Positions 1 to 6,475 are shown, counted from the stretch's first letter. The stretch is 6,966 nucleotides of DNA from Leptotrichia sp. oral taxon 215 (GCA_905371725.1 CAJPML010000049.1:1-6966); one strand, 5' to 3'. Made by a program: numbers and translations. Notes: generated from the sequence alone by a model not told the origin.

Positions 1-281
1 AGAAAATATAAAAGGTTATTCTATAAAAGAAAATGAGAAAATTTACAATAAATTATGTTGCAAAAATGATATTTATGAATTCTTTAAAATTTTACAATTT
101 AAAATATGAAATGAGCTTAGAAAAAATTATTGTCTGAGCCATCGGCGAGCTTATAATTTTTTTTTTAGCGAATGATTATTTTAAATAAGTAAAATTTTAG
201 TAAATAAATAAGTATCATTTTGCATTAAAAGTGCTGTAAATTTTCTCATTTTCTTTTATAGAATAACCTTTTATATTTTCT
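1..281. repeat. 47-bp perfect inverted repeat around a 187-bp core (possible MITE or invertible segment)
   Basis: Bases 1-47 are the exact reverse complement of bases 235-281, with no mismatch over 47 positions. Pairing stops abruptly on the inner side (base 48 against 234). The left arm begins at the first base of the window, so its outer limit is unknown. The core (48-234) is AT-rich, has no convincing reading frame, and contains a hairpin with a T-run at 121-166 and a 9-bp direct repeat, AAATAAGTA, at 183-191 and 206-214. The right arm ends only 14 bp before the stop codon of the ATPase gene. Long perfect arms around a short non-coding core fit a non-autonomous transposon (MITE) or a recombinase-invertible segment. 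I recognise neither a transposase nor a known element family. A fold-back at a contig end is also possible. Confidence 0.9.
121..166. terminator. probable intrinsic terminator, possibly bidirectional
   Basis: The 10-bp all-A/T outer stem pairs 121-130 with 153-162. Inside it, a short GC stem pairs GCC 138-140 with GGC 144-146 around an ATC loop, and CT 134-135 can pair with AG 148-149. Ten consecutive T residues follow at 157-166 when read rightward; read leftward the tract is six T. It is the only terminator-like structure downstream of the leftward ABC operon, about 130 nt past its last stop codon. The longer T-run points rightward, so it could equally end a transcript entering from left of the window. 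The imperfect inner stem keeps confidence moderate. Confidence 0.5.
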
Positions 282-295
282 TTTATTATCATTGA

Positions 296-1366
296 TTATG
301 TCATTATCTTAGTCTGATCTTTTCCATCATCCTCAAACACAAAATATTCAAGAACTTTCAGTCTTACTTCTTCTCCTACCTTCAGGGTATCGTAAGTTGA
401 AGCCCTTGCAGTAACTCTTAAAATATTTCCGTTTCCAACTTCAACCCTCAGGTCATTGCAGTCTCCAAGGTAGAATTTTGAAAATACTTTTCCTGTCAGT
501 TCTCCATCATCTGCAAGCATTACATTTTCAGGTCTTATTGCCACTATGACATCCTTTGTGTAAGAACTTGTATTAGGAAGAGTCTGACCGTTACTGTTAT
601 TCAGGAGAATGTTTCCGTTTTCAACTTTCCCTTTCATGAAATCCACTTTTCCTACAAAGTTTGCAACGAACACATTTGCAGGACGTGAGTAAATTTCCTG
701 TGGAGTTCCTACCTGCTGAACTTCCCCTTTGTTAATAAGCACTATTCTGTCACTCATTGTCATTGCCTCTATCTGATCGTGAGTTACGTAAATAACGGTA
801 ATTTTCAGTTTTTTAGTTATTTCCTTGATTTCATATCTCATTTCTTCCCTAAGTTTTGCATCAAGGTTTGATAAAGGTTCATCCAGAAGAAGTATTTCAG
901 GATGTGCTACAAGAGCCCTTCCTAAAGCTACCCTCTGCTGCTGTCCTCCTGACAGTTCCGAAGGGAATCTGTCCTTGTACTGTTCCAGATGGACAGTTTT
1001 AAGAGCCTGATTGACTCTTTCTTCTATTTCTTTTTTATCAGTTTTTTTAATTTTTAAAGGATACGCAATGTTGTCATAAACATTCATGTGAGGCCATACT
1101 GCATATGACTGGAATACCATTCCAATTTCCCTTTTTTCAGGAGATACGAAATTATCTTTTCCTGAAACGGGTCTGTCCCCTATGTAAATCTCTCCGCTTG
1201 TAGGCTTTTCAAAACCTGCTATCAGTCTTAGCATAGTGGTTTTTCCGCAACCTGAAGGACCCAGAAGAGTTATAAATTCCCCATCTTCAAATTTCTGGTT
1301 AAATTCCTGTAAAACCTGTACGTCTCCAAATGATTTTGTTACTCCTGTTATTGTTACCGAAGCCAT
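296..1366 (-). CDS. ABC transporter ATP-binding protein, PotA/FbpC/AfuC-type
   Basis: This is the cytoplasmic ATPase that powers the importer encoded just upstream. At 356 aa it has the usual length for the subfamily with a C-terminal TOBE regulatory domain. The nucleotide-binding domain is intact: Walker A GPSGCGKTT at residues 36-44, Q-loop Gln86 in FQSYAVWPHM, signature LSGGQQQR at 138-145, Walker B ILLLDEP at 158-164, D-loop SNLD at 166-169 and switch His196 in VTHD. Residues from about 240 form the TOBE-like region, with the typical VAIRPENV segment near 275-282. The start ATG is supported by AGGAGG at 1373-1378, six bases upstream. It is the last gene of a leftward operon, separated by 15 nt from the permease stop codon, with its ribosome site filling that gap. 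Nothing is missing from the catalytic motifs. The ATPase alone does not tell the substrate, since iron, hexose-phosphate, phosphonate and polyamine systems share this subfamily. Confidence 0.93.
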   Translation of the reverse strand: MASVTITGVTKSFGDVQVLQEFNQKFEDGEFITLLGPSGCGKTTMLRLIAGFEKPTSGEIYIGDRPVSGKDNFVSPEKREIGMVFQSYAVWPHMNVYDNIAYPLKIKKTDKKEIEERVNQALKTVHLEQYKDRFPSELSGGQQQRVALGRALVAHPEILLLDEPLSNLDAKLREEMRYEIKEITKKLKITVIYVTHDQIEAMTMSDRIVLINKGEVQQVGTPQEIYSRPANVFVANFVGKVDFMKGKVENGNILLNNSNGQTLPNTSSYTKDVIVAIRPENVMLADDGELTGKVFSKFYLGDCNDLRVEVGNGNILRVTARASTYDTLKVGEEVRLKVLEYFVFEDDGKDQTKIMT

Positions 1367-1381
1367 ATTTTTCCTCCTGCT

Positions 1382-3058
1382 CTATATTGAAAATTGCCCT
1401 TTTGTCAATTTATTTAAAAGATAGTTTATTATAATTACAAATAATAAGATAGCCGTTGCAAGGGCACTTGCCACCTGCTGACTATGGTAAGTCTGGTAGA
1501 TGTACAGTTCATACCCTATTGTCTTTGTATTGGATGAATAAAGTAACGTTGACATAGTCAGTTCATAGAATGACGGCATAAATATCAGGAAGAATCCTGC
1601 AACGATACTTGCTCCAATTAATGGAACAGTTACATCCTTCAGCATACGCAGCCAGTTGGCACCTGAAATCTGTGCCGCTTCCTCGAGTGAAGGGTGAACC
1701 TGGCTCATTGCGGAAACGACTGTTCTCATTCCCATAAGCATGTATTTTATCATGTAAGCTATAATCATTATTGTAAGTGTATTATAAATATTAATCTTGA
1801 ATTTTCCGCTCATGGATATTATCAATGCCAGAGCGATTGTAACACTTGGAGTTCCTGAACCTAAAGTTATAAGGAAGTCAGGAATTCTTTTCCCTTTTAC
1901 GTTAGTTCTCTGTAACAGGTATGCCATTATACATGAAATCACAATTCCAAAGAAAGCCGCCGCAAGTCCCGCAATTATACTGTTTTTAGTTGAACTAAGT
2001 ATGGAAGCTCTTGAAAATACTTTGTTCCATGCACTCATTGACATATTGGAAAGACCTATAGGTTTTCCCATGTTTACAGTGAAGGAAGTAAGTGCCACTG
2101 TAACAAAAGGCAAAATAACTACAAAGAATGAGAAAATTGAAATAATGACTGTTATCGGCATTCTCCATTTTCCAAGTTCCACTATGTTGGGTCTTGTAGA
2201 TTTTCCGCTCATTGTTATGTACTGTCTTTTTCCAATTACAAAAGTTGTAACATATAAGACAATGTTTGCTATTGCCATAAGGAATACTGCCAGCACCATC
2301 GCATCATTAAGCCCTTCCTCGGAACCTATGTGAACGAAGTCGATGATACGCGTAGTTACAGTATATATCTGTCCCGGTGCCCCGATAATCGAAGGTATAC
2401 CGAATGCCGATGCAGAAGCGACGAATACAAGAAGTCCTGCTGCTATTATGCTCGGAGTCATCATTGGAATGGTAATGGTCATCAGAGTCTTAATAGGTGA
2501 AGCTCCTGATATTTTTGAAGCCTCCTCCAATGACGGATCCATTTTTTCCATTGCTCTTGATATTGTTATAAATGCATAAGGATAGTAGAAGCACGTAAGT
2601 ACCCATACTATTCCCCCCACCGTATATATATTGAAGGGAGCCTTTGGCAGATTAAATATCTGCATAAGAAATTTATTTAAAACTCCTGCATTTGGATTCA
2701 GAAGTCTCAGCCATGCCATTGCACCAACATATGGAGGTACCATATATGTTGTAACAAACAGAGTTCTGAAGAACTTCTTACCGTACATATCTGTTCTTCC
2801 TACCAGAAATGCCAGTGGGAAGGCCAGTATAACTCCAAATAATGTTGTTAATCCTGAAATTATTACTGTATTTATTAATGCTGTCCAGTTCAGATCGTAA
2901 GTATAGACTCTTTTAAAGGAGTCCAGGGAAAAACTTCCCTTTGGAAACAGTGAACGGATTAATAAATAAGATAAAGGGATAACTTCAAATATTACAAGAA
3001 AAGCTACAACAACAAGTATGACTATCCACTTTATATCTATGTTATATTTTTTTGCCAT
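1382..3058 (-). CDS. ABC transporter permease, fused two-domain (FbpB-type)
   Basis: This is the inner-membrane channel of the importer, with both permease domains fused in one 558-aa chain as in FbpB/AfuB-type systems. Each half carries the cytoplasmic loop that docks onto the ATPase (EAA motif). The first begins EEASKISGAS at about residues 178-187 and ends at the Pro near 198; the second begins EEAAQISGAN at about 459-468 and ends at Pro479. Each half shows about six hydrophobic segments; the first half's start near 10-35 and 60-86, and the second half begins near residue 300. The two halves join through a basic stretch at about 276-297. Only a modest ribosome site is visible (GAGG core, 3064-3068), five bases before ATG. 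The gap to the upstream binding-protein gene is 32 nt. The domain order and neighbours make the permease role secure; the ligand is not readable from this subunit. Confidence 0.93.
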   Translation of the reverse strand: MAKKYNIDIKWIVILVVVAFLVIFEVIPLSYLLIRSLFPKGSFSLDSFKRVYTYDLNWTALINTVIISGLTTLFGVILAFPLAFLVGRTDMYGKKFFRTLFVTTYMVPPYVGAMAWLRLLNPNAGVLNKFLMQIFNLPKAPFNIYTVGGIVWVLTCFYYPYAFITISRAMEKMDPSLEEASKISGASPIKTLMTITIPMMTPSIIAAGLLVFVASASAFGIPSIIGAPGQIYTVTTRIIDFVHIGSEEGLNDAMVLAVFLMAIANIVLYVTTFVIGKRQYITMSGKSTRPNIVELGKWRMPITVIISIFSFFVVILPFVTVALTSFTVNMGKPIGLSNMSMSAWNKVFSRASILSSTKNSIIAGLAAAFFGIVISCIMAYLLQRTNVKGKRIPDFLITLGSGTPSVTIALALIISMSGKFKINIYNTLTIMIIAYMIKYMLMGMRTVVSAMSQVHPSLEEAAQISGANWLRMLKDVTVPLIGASIVAGFFLIFMPSFYELTMSTLLYSSNTKTIGYELYIYQTYHSQQVASALATAILLFVIIINYLLNKLTKGQFSI

Positions 3059-3090
3059 TTTTTCCTCTTTTCAAAATTAAAATTTACAAA

Positions 3091-4143
3091 TTATTTTGCC
3101 GCTTTTGTTATATATTTTTCAAAAATTGCACGTAATTTATCTCTGTCATGGTAAGTTTTTTCCCAGTTGATAGGCATTGCAGCTGTAAGTATTTCTGCAG
3201 TGGCTTTTGCATCAAAAGGAGCTTTTGCAGGATTTTTAAGCACTGAGTGCATCCATCCATCTACGATAGCTTCCTGTCCTGCAGGAGATAAGAACCAGTC
3301 AGTTAAAGCTTCTGCAGCTTTTACGTTTTTATTAGGTGACATTTCTTCCTTTACAGTCATGATTGTACTTGGAATTGCGATAATTCCGTCAGTAGGATAG
3401 ATTACTTCAAGTTTTGAATTTTCTTCCTGTCTCTTTTTAAGAATTGATTCTTCCAGTATCATAATTTGTGCAGCTTCACCTGTTTCAAGCTTTGTAACTG
3501 CAACAGAACCTGATTCTACAACTGCTTTCTGTTTTGAAAGACTTTCAAAGTACCCTTCCCCATATTTATCAGTCAATGCTGACACTGCCGCTAAAGCTGT
3601 TCCTGATTTTAATGGGTCAGGAATAGAAACTTTTCCTGCTAAATTTGGTTTTTTTGCAAATTCATCAAAAGATTGTGCAAGGTCTTCCTTTTTGAATTTG
3701 TCAGGGTTATATGCTAAAACCATATTTAAGATACGTACAGGATACCAGTATCCTTCCTTGTCATAGTCAAGTGCAAGATTTTCAGCATTTTTTGAAACAT
3801 AGGCGTGTAATACACCTTTTTCCTTTAATTCCAGTGAGTATGAAGGTTCAGCAACCATAAGCATGTCTGCCCCTAATTTATTTGCCTGCATTTCTGCAAC
3901 GATTTTTGATTGAAGTGTTCCTGTTCCGCCTTGGAAGAACTCAACTTCCAGATTAGGAAAATCTTTTTTAAGCTTTTCCTTTACATTGTCAATAATATCT
4001 TCATACATTGAAGTGTAGATAACAATTTTTCCTTTGATTTCAGCGTTTTTTTCATCAGAAGAACCTGATTCCCCTTTTTTTCCGCAAGCTGTCAAAGTTA
4101 AAAGTACTAAAGTTACTAATAGTAACAGAATTCTTTTTTTCAT
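3091..4143 (-). CDS. ABC transporter substrate-binding lipoprotein, FbpA/AfuA-like family, ligand uncertain
   Basis: This 350-aa extracytoplasmic binding protein feeds ligand to the permease. The N-terminus is a lipoprotein signal: basic MKKR, a hydrophobic run, then lipobox LTAC with the acylated Cys at residue 20 and a Gly/Ser-rich tether. The mature fold opens with KIVIYTSMYEDI at 39-50, typical of family-1 extracellular solute-binding proteins annotated as iron(III) or phosphonate binders. Other family marks are GGTGTLQSK at 72-80, LAYNPDKF at 143-150, DPLKSGTA at 176-183 and the C-terminal WFLSPAGQE near 283-291. The adjacent Tyr-Tyr pair that binds Fe3+ in FbpA/FutA proteins is absent: the corresponding stretch after GEAAQ reads MILEES (228-233). 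This favours a non-iron ligand, perhaps an anionic organic compound held by the GTGT and SGT turns (inference). It is the first gene of the operon, with AAGGAG at 4149-4154, five bases before ATG, and a promoter upstream. Confidence 0.9.
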   Translation of the reverse strand: MKKRILLLLVTLVLLTLTACGKKGESGSSDEKNAEIKGKIVIYTSMYEDIIDNVKEKLKKDFPNLEVEFFQGGTGTLQSKIVAEMQANKLGADMLMVAEPSYSLELKEKGVLHAYVSKNAENLALDYDKEGYWYPVRILNMVLAYNPDKFKKEDLAQSFDEFAKKPNLAGKVSIPDPLKSGTALAAVSALTDKYGEGYFESLSKQKAVVESGSVAVTKLETGEAAQIMILEESILKKRQEENSKLEVIYPTDGIIAIPSTIMTVKEEMSPNKNVKAAEALTDWFLSPAGQEAIVDGWMHSVLKNPAKAPFDAKATAEILTAAMPINWEKTYHDRDKLRAIFEKYITKAAK

Positions 4144-4178
4144 ATTCTCTCCTTCTCTCTAAAAAATTTGTCAGTATT

Positions 4179-4206
4179 ATTTTACCTTGATAATTTTAAA
4201 AGTCAA
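4179..4206 (-). promoter_or_regulatory. sigma-70-type promoter of the ABC operon
   Basis: Read on the minus strand, TTGACT (4206-4201) is followed after 16 bp by TAAAAT (4184-4179). Each box matches five of six consensus positions. Transcription would start near 4172, giving a leader of about 30 nt that contains the AAGGAG ribosome site of the binding-protein gene. No other candidate in the gap is as well placed for the leftward operon. Confidence 0.7.
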
Positions 4207-4241
4207 GATTTTAACACATGAAGAGCCTTCGATTAATTAAA

Positions 4242-4263
4242 AAAATAATGATAAAATTATTTT
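4242..4263. promoter_or_regulatory. 8-bp A/T inverted repeat between the divergent promoters (possible operator)
   Basis: AAAATAAT at 4242-4249 is repeated in inverted form as ATTATTTT at 4256-4263, with a 6-bp spacer. It lies about 10 bp upstream of the rightward -35 box and about 36 bp upstream of the leftward one, a sensible operator position for co-regulating both operons. It contains ATAATGATAA, shared with one side of the Fur box, but the second half does not follow that consensus. All-A/T repeats arise easily by chance in DNA of this composition, so this is only a candidate. Confidence 0.25.
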
Positions 4264-4273
4264 ATGAAGTTTC

Positions 4274-4302
4274 TTGATAAGAACTTTGAAATATGTTAGG
4301 AT
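4274..4302 (+). promoter_or_regulatory. sigma-70-type promoter with extended -10, amidohydrolase operon
   Basis: TTGATA (4274-4279) is followed after 17 bp by TAGGAT (4297-4302), and TG at 4294-4295 supplies an extended -10. The -35 box matches five of six positions and the -10 four of six. Transcription would start near 4309, leaving a leader of about 93 nt that includes the Shine-Dalgarno sequence and the hairpin described below. A perfect TATAAT at 4313-4318 is an alternative -10, but no good -35 is spaced correctly for it; using it would start the RNA at about the Shine-Dalgarno tract. Confidence 0.6.
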
Positions 4303-4322
4303 AAATTACACATATAATTCAA

Positions 4323-4334
4323 AAGGAAGGGAGG
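4323..4334 (+). promoter_or_regulatory. strong Shine-Dalgarno tract displaced from its start codon
   Basis: AAGGAAGGGAGG is among the best ribosome-binding sequences in the window, yet no ATG, GTG or TTG follows within the next 36 bases. The nearest ATG is at 4392, and the ATG that opens the amidohydrolase frame is at 4402, 67 bases downstream. No competing Shine-Dalgarno sequence lies immediately before either ATG. The intervening segment can fold into a hairpin that would bring the tract close to the start region. Confidence 0.65.
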
Positions 4335-4338
4335 AAAC

Positions 4339-4392
4339 TAATCCGATAAAGTTAAACAGGACTATTTTCGTTGTATTGCTTTAATCGGATTA
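4339..4392 (+). repeat. hairpin-forming 50-nt segment flanked by TA, between Shine-Dalgarno and start codon
   Basis: TAATCCGAT at 4339-4347 pairs perfectly with ATCGGATTA at 4384-4392. The stem can continue with AAAG (4348-4351) against CTTT (4379-4382) if one base is bulged. The loop is 27 nt (4352-4378). Seen as DNA, the segment 4341-4390 has inverted ends and is flanked on both sides by TA. Removing it with one TA copy joins GGGAGG to an ATG with a 5-nt spacer. It could be a leader RNA structure that bridges the ribosome site and the start codon, or a very small inserted element with a TA duplication. The inverted repeat is seen directly; both interpretations are inference. Confidence 0.6.
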
Positions 4393-4401
4393 TGGCAGCA
4401 G

Positions 4402-5679
4402 ATGAGTTTTAAGACAAATTATGAAGAGATTTATTCCATTGCAAAGGATATTTATTTACATCCTGAACTGGGGTATAAGGAATTCAGGACTTCAAAAATA
4501 GTTGAGGAATTTATATTAAAATACTGTCCTGACATAAAAATTGAAAAATTTTCAGGAACAGGGCTTAAAGTAAATTTGCCAAAAAATTCGGAAAATAAAC
4601 TGAATATGGCATTTATTGCGGAACTTGATGCAGTATATACTCCTACTCATTTTCACGCTGACAGTGAAACTGGCGCGGCACACAACTGCGGACATTATTC
4701 TCAGGTTGCTATTGCCCTCACACTGTTTAAGGAACTGGTATTAACGGAAGAATACAGGAATATCGGTTATAATATAAGTTTTATTTTCGTTCCTGCAGAA
4801 GAGTTTTTAGATCTTGAATACAGGAAAAATCTGAAACAGGAAGGGAAAATAAAATATTTTGGAGGGAAACCTGAAGCGATGAGGTCAGGTATTTTTGATG
4901 AATTTGACTTTGGAATAGCAGTACATTCAATGGGTGGAAAATATGAAAAAAGAACGGTGGAAATAAATTCAGACCTGGCAGGCTTCATGTATAAAAATTA
5001 TACTTTTGAGGGGAAAGCGGCCCATGCAGGTTTTGCACCTCAGCAGGGAATTAATGCCTATAGCATGTCCACTGTCTTTAACGTGGCTGTAGGTCTTTTG
5101 AGACAGCATTTTGAGGAAAAAGAAATGGTAAGGATGAATCCTGTAATTTTAGAACATAAAATGGGTGTCAATGTTATTCCTCAGTCAATAAAAGTGGGAA
5201 CAGATTTTCGTGCACAGTCTGTGGGATATATGCTTGAAGGAGCAAAAAAGCTCGATAATGCGGCAAAAGGGGCGGCACTGTCCTTATCAGGGAAAGTAGC
5301 TGTAGAGACACAGATGGGATATCTTCCTTTTAAACAGAACAGATACCTCTCAGAGTTTGTGATGGAGGAATTCAGTGAATCTCCAGAAATTGAAGATATA
5401 ATAACCGGCAGGACAATAAGTGCGGCAGGAGATATCGGAGACCTTTCATACATGTTTCCATGTATTCAGATAGGATATAGTGGATTCAAGGGAACAATAC
5501 ATGGAGATGATTTTATAGACGAAGATCCTGAATATATATTTTCCATATTTCCTGAATTTGTTTTCAAGGTAATGAAGAGAATGTCAGGAAAAATTGATAA
5601 AAATAAGCTGTACAGAAAAAGTTATGAAGAATATGAAAAAGTAATAAATGAACTGGAAGGAGAAGGAAATGAAAAATAA
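4402..5679 (+). CDS. M20-family metallo-amidohydrolase (M20D/AbgB-like)
   Basis: This is a cytosolic zinc- or manganese-type hydrolase predicted to cut an amide bond in an N-acyl amino acid or similar conjugate. At 425 aa it has normal M20D length and no signal peptide. Recognisable landmarks in order are HPELGYKEFRT at residues 20-30; Asp76 in AELDAV; HNCGH at 94-98, whose Cys96 and His98 match the M20D metal ligands; PAEE at 131-134 with the catalytic Glu pair; His175 in GIAVHSMG; the dimerisation-domain GKAAHAGFAP at 204-213; GVNVIP at 255-260; GTDFRA at 266-271; GDIGDLS at 343-349; and His367 in GTIHGDDF, the likely last metal ligand. Tyr99 follows the HNCGH motif where many relatives have Asp or Asn. 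The start at 4402 is the only ATG in frame before the family motifs, but it lacks a nearby ribosome site. A 6-codon frame starting at ATG 4392 overlaps it. Its C-terminal codons contain the ribosome site and start of the next gene, so the two are translationally linked. Confidence 0.88.
   Translation: MSFKTNYEEIYSIAKDIYLHPELGYKEFRTSKIVEEFILKYCPDIKIEKFSGTGLKVNLPKNSENKLNMAFIAELDAVYTPTHFHADSETGAAHNCGHYSQVAIALTLFKELVLTEEYRNIGYNISFIFVPAEEFLDLEYRKNLKQEGKIKYFGGKPEAMRSGIFDEFDFGIAVHSMGGKYEKRTVEINSDLAGFMYKNYTFEGKAAHAGFAPQQGINAYSMSTVFNVAVGLLRQHFEEKEMVRMNPVILEHKMGVNVIPQSIKVGTDFRAQSVGYMLEGAKKLDNAAKGAALSLSGKVAVETQMGYLPFKQNRYLSEFVMEEFSESPEIEDIITGRTISAAGDIGDLSYMFPCIQIGYSGFKGTIHGDDFIDEDPEYIFSIFPEFVFKVMKRMSGKIDKNKLYRKSYEEYEKVINELEGEGNEK
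5657..5662 (+). promoter_or_regulatory. ribosome site that fixes the start of the DUF3100-like gene
   Basis: AAGGAG lies six bases before ATG 5669. An earlier in-frame ATG at 5648 has no such site in front of it and would add seven charged residues (MNWKEKE) before the hydrophobic N-terminus. I therefore choose 5669. The site lies within the last codons of the amidohydrolase gene. Confidence 0.75.
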
Positions 5680-6475
5680 GAATTTTATTTATTTGCTTGT
5701 ATTTTCAGTAGTTGTAATACTTATTGCTGAAATGATTGGAATAAGGGCGATAATGGTAGGAAAAGTCAGAATAGGATTTCTTCCTCTTGTGTTTGCCCTT
5801 GCCATTACAATGCTGTTTGCAATGAAAGGTCTGAGAAAAGGCATTATAAAGAAAATATATTCGGAAGAAAATGTTAAATTTGCAGGGAAATATCTGATAA
5901 TAATAATGCTTCCGCTTATGGCCAAATATGGAGCTGATGTGGCACCGAAACTGAAGGACATTCTGTCAATAGGATGGATATTTCTAATACAGGAAATAGG
6001 AAATCTCGGAACAATAGTTTTGGGGCTTCCTGTAGCTGTACTTATAGGTCTGAGAAGAGAAGCAATAGGTTCGACTCTTGGACTTGGAAGGGAAGGAGAG
6101 CTGGCATATATTTCAGAAAAATATACGCTGAATTCACCTGAAGGTGAAGGAGTTCTTGCAATGTACATATTTGGAACTCTTTTTGGAGCGCTGTTTTTCA
6201 GTATAGTGGCACCTCTGTTTACATTTATGGGATTAAGTCCTGAAGCGCTTGCCATAGCGTCAGGAATGGGTTCGGCAAGTATGATGACAGGAGCCAGCTC
6301 AAGTCTTGCGGCAGTATATCCACAACTAAAGGAAACTATAAGGGCCTACGCTGCGGCAAGTCAGCTGCTTACAAGCTTCATAGGTACTTTTACAATGGTA
6401 TTTCTGGCAGTTCCGCTGCAGAGGTTCATGTATTCAAAATTGACTAAGGAGGGGAAGAAAGATGGCAGAAAATAA
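5669..6475 (+). CDS. DUF3100-like polytopic membrane protein, putative carrier subunit
   Basis: From ATG 5669 the product is 268 aa and strongly hydrophobic. About six to seven membrane segments are visible, near residues 7-29, 35-53, 73-90, 99-128, 161-188, 190-216 and 228-254. I recognise the overall pattern as the DUF3100 family of uncharacterised membrane proteins, from memory and not from a search. The most distinctive stretches are the hydrophilic loop GLGREGELAYISEKY (138-152) with SPEGEG (156-161), and a small-residue-rich segment ASGMGSASMMTGASSSL (197-213) such as carriers use to line a substrate path. The start overlaps the amidohydrolase stop by 11 nt, and the end overlaps the next start by 14 nt, so balanced synthesis of the three products is likely. 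A transporter of the hydrolase's substrate or product is the best inference from context. No ATPase or signalling domain is present, and the direction of transport is unknown. Confidence 0.75.
   Translation: MKNKNFIYLLVFSVVVILIAEMIGIRAIMVGKVRIGFLPLVFALAITMLFAMKGLRKGIIKKIYSEENVKFAGKYLIIIMLPLMAKYGADVAPKLKDILSIGWIFLIQEIGNLGTIVLGLPVAVLIGLRREAIGSTLGLGREGELAYISEKYTLNSPEGEGVLAMYIFGTLFGALFFSIVAPLFTFMGLSPEALAIASGMGSASMMTGASSSLAAVYPQLKETIRAYAAASQLLTSFIGTFTMVFLAVPLQRFMYSKLTKEGKKDGRK

Noticed and set aside
48..234. Promoter within the core of the inverted repeat
   Set aside because: Scanning both strands gave only poorly spaced boxes, such as TTTACT with TAAAAT at 15 bp; none is good enough to list.
1797..2333. 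178-codon open frame on the plus strand inside the permease gene
   Set aside because: It is antisense to a clear two-domain permease with EAA motifs, shows no recognisable domain, and reflects the complement of hydrophobic codons.
3091..4143. Naming the ABC operon fbpABC/afuABC iron(III) uptake
   Set aside because: The architecture fits, but the binding protein lacks the ferric tyrosine pair, so the gene symbol and substrate would be unsupported.
4196..4214. TTAAAA/TTTTAA inverted repeat over the leftward -35 box as an operator
   Set aside because: Six A/T-only base pairs with a 7-bp spacer are expected by chance here, with no support beyond position.
4242..4263. Fur box
   Set aside because: Only one half shares ATAATGATAA with the consensus; the other half diverges, and A/T-only matches are weak evidence in such AT-rich DNA.
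5689..6255. 188-codon open frame on the minus strand inside the DUF3100-like gene
   Set aside because: It mirrors a well-supported membrane protein gene with a strong ribosome site and coupled neighbours; the antisense product looks like no protein family.
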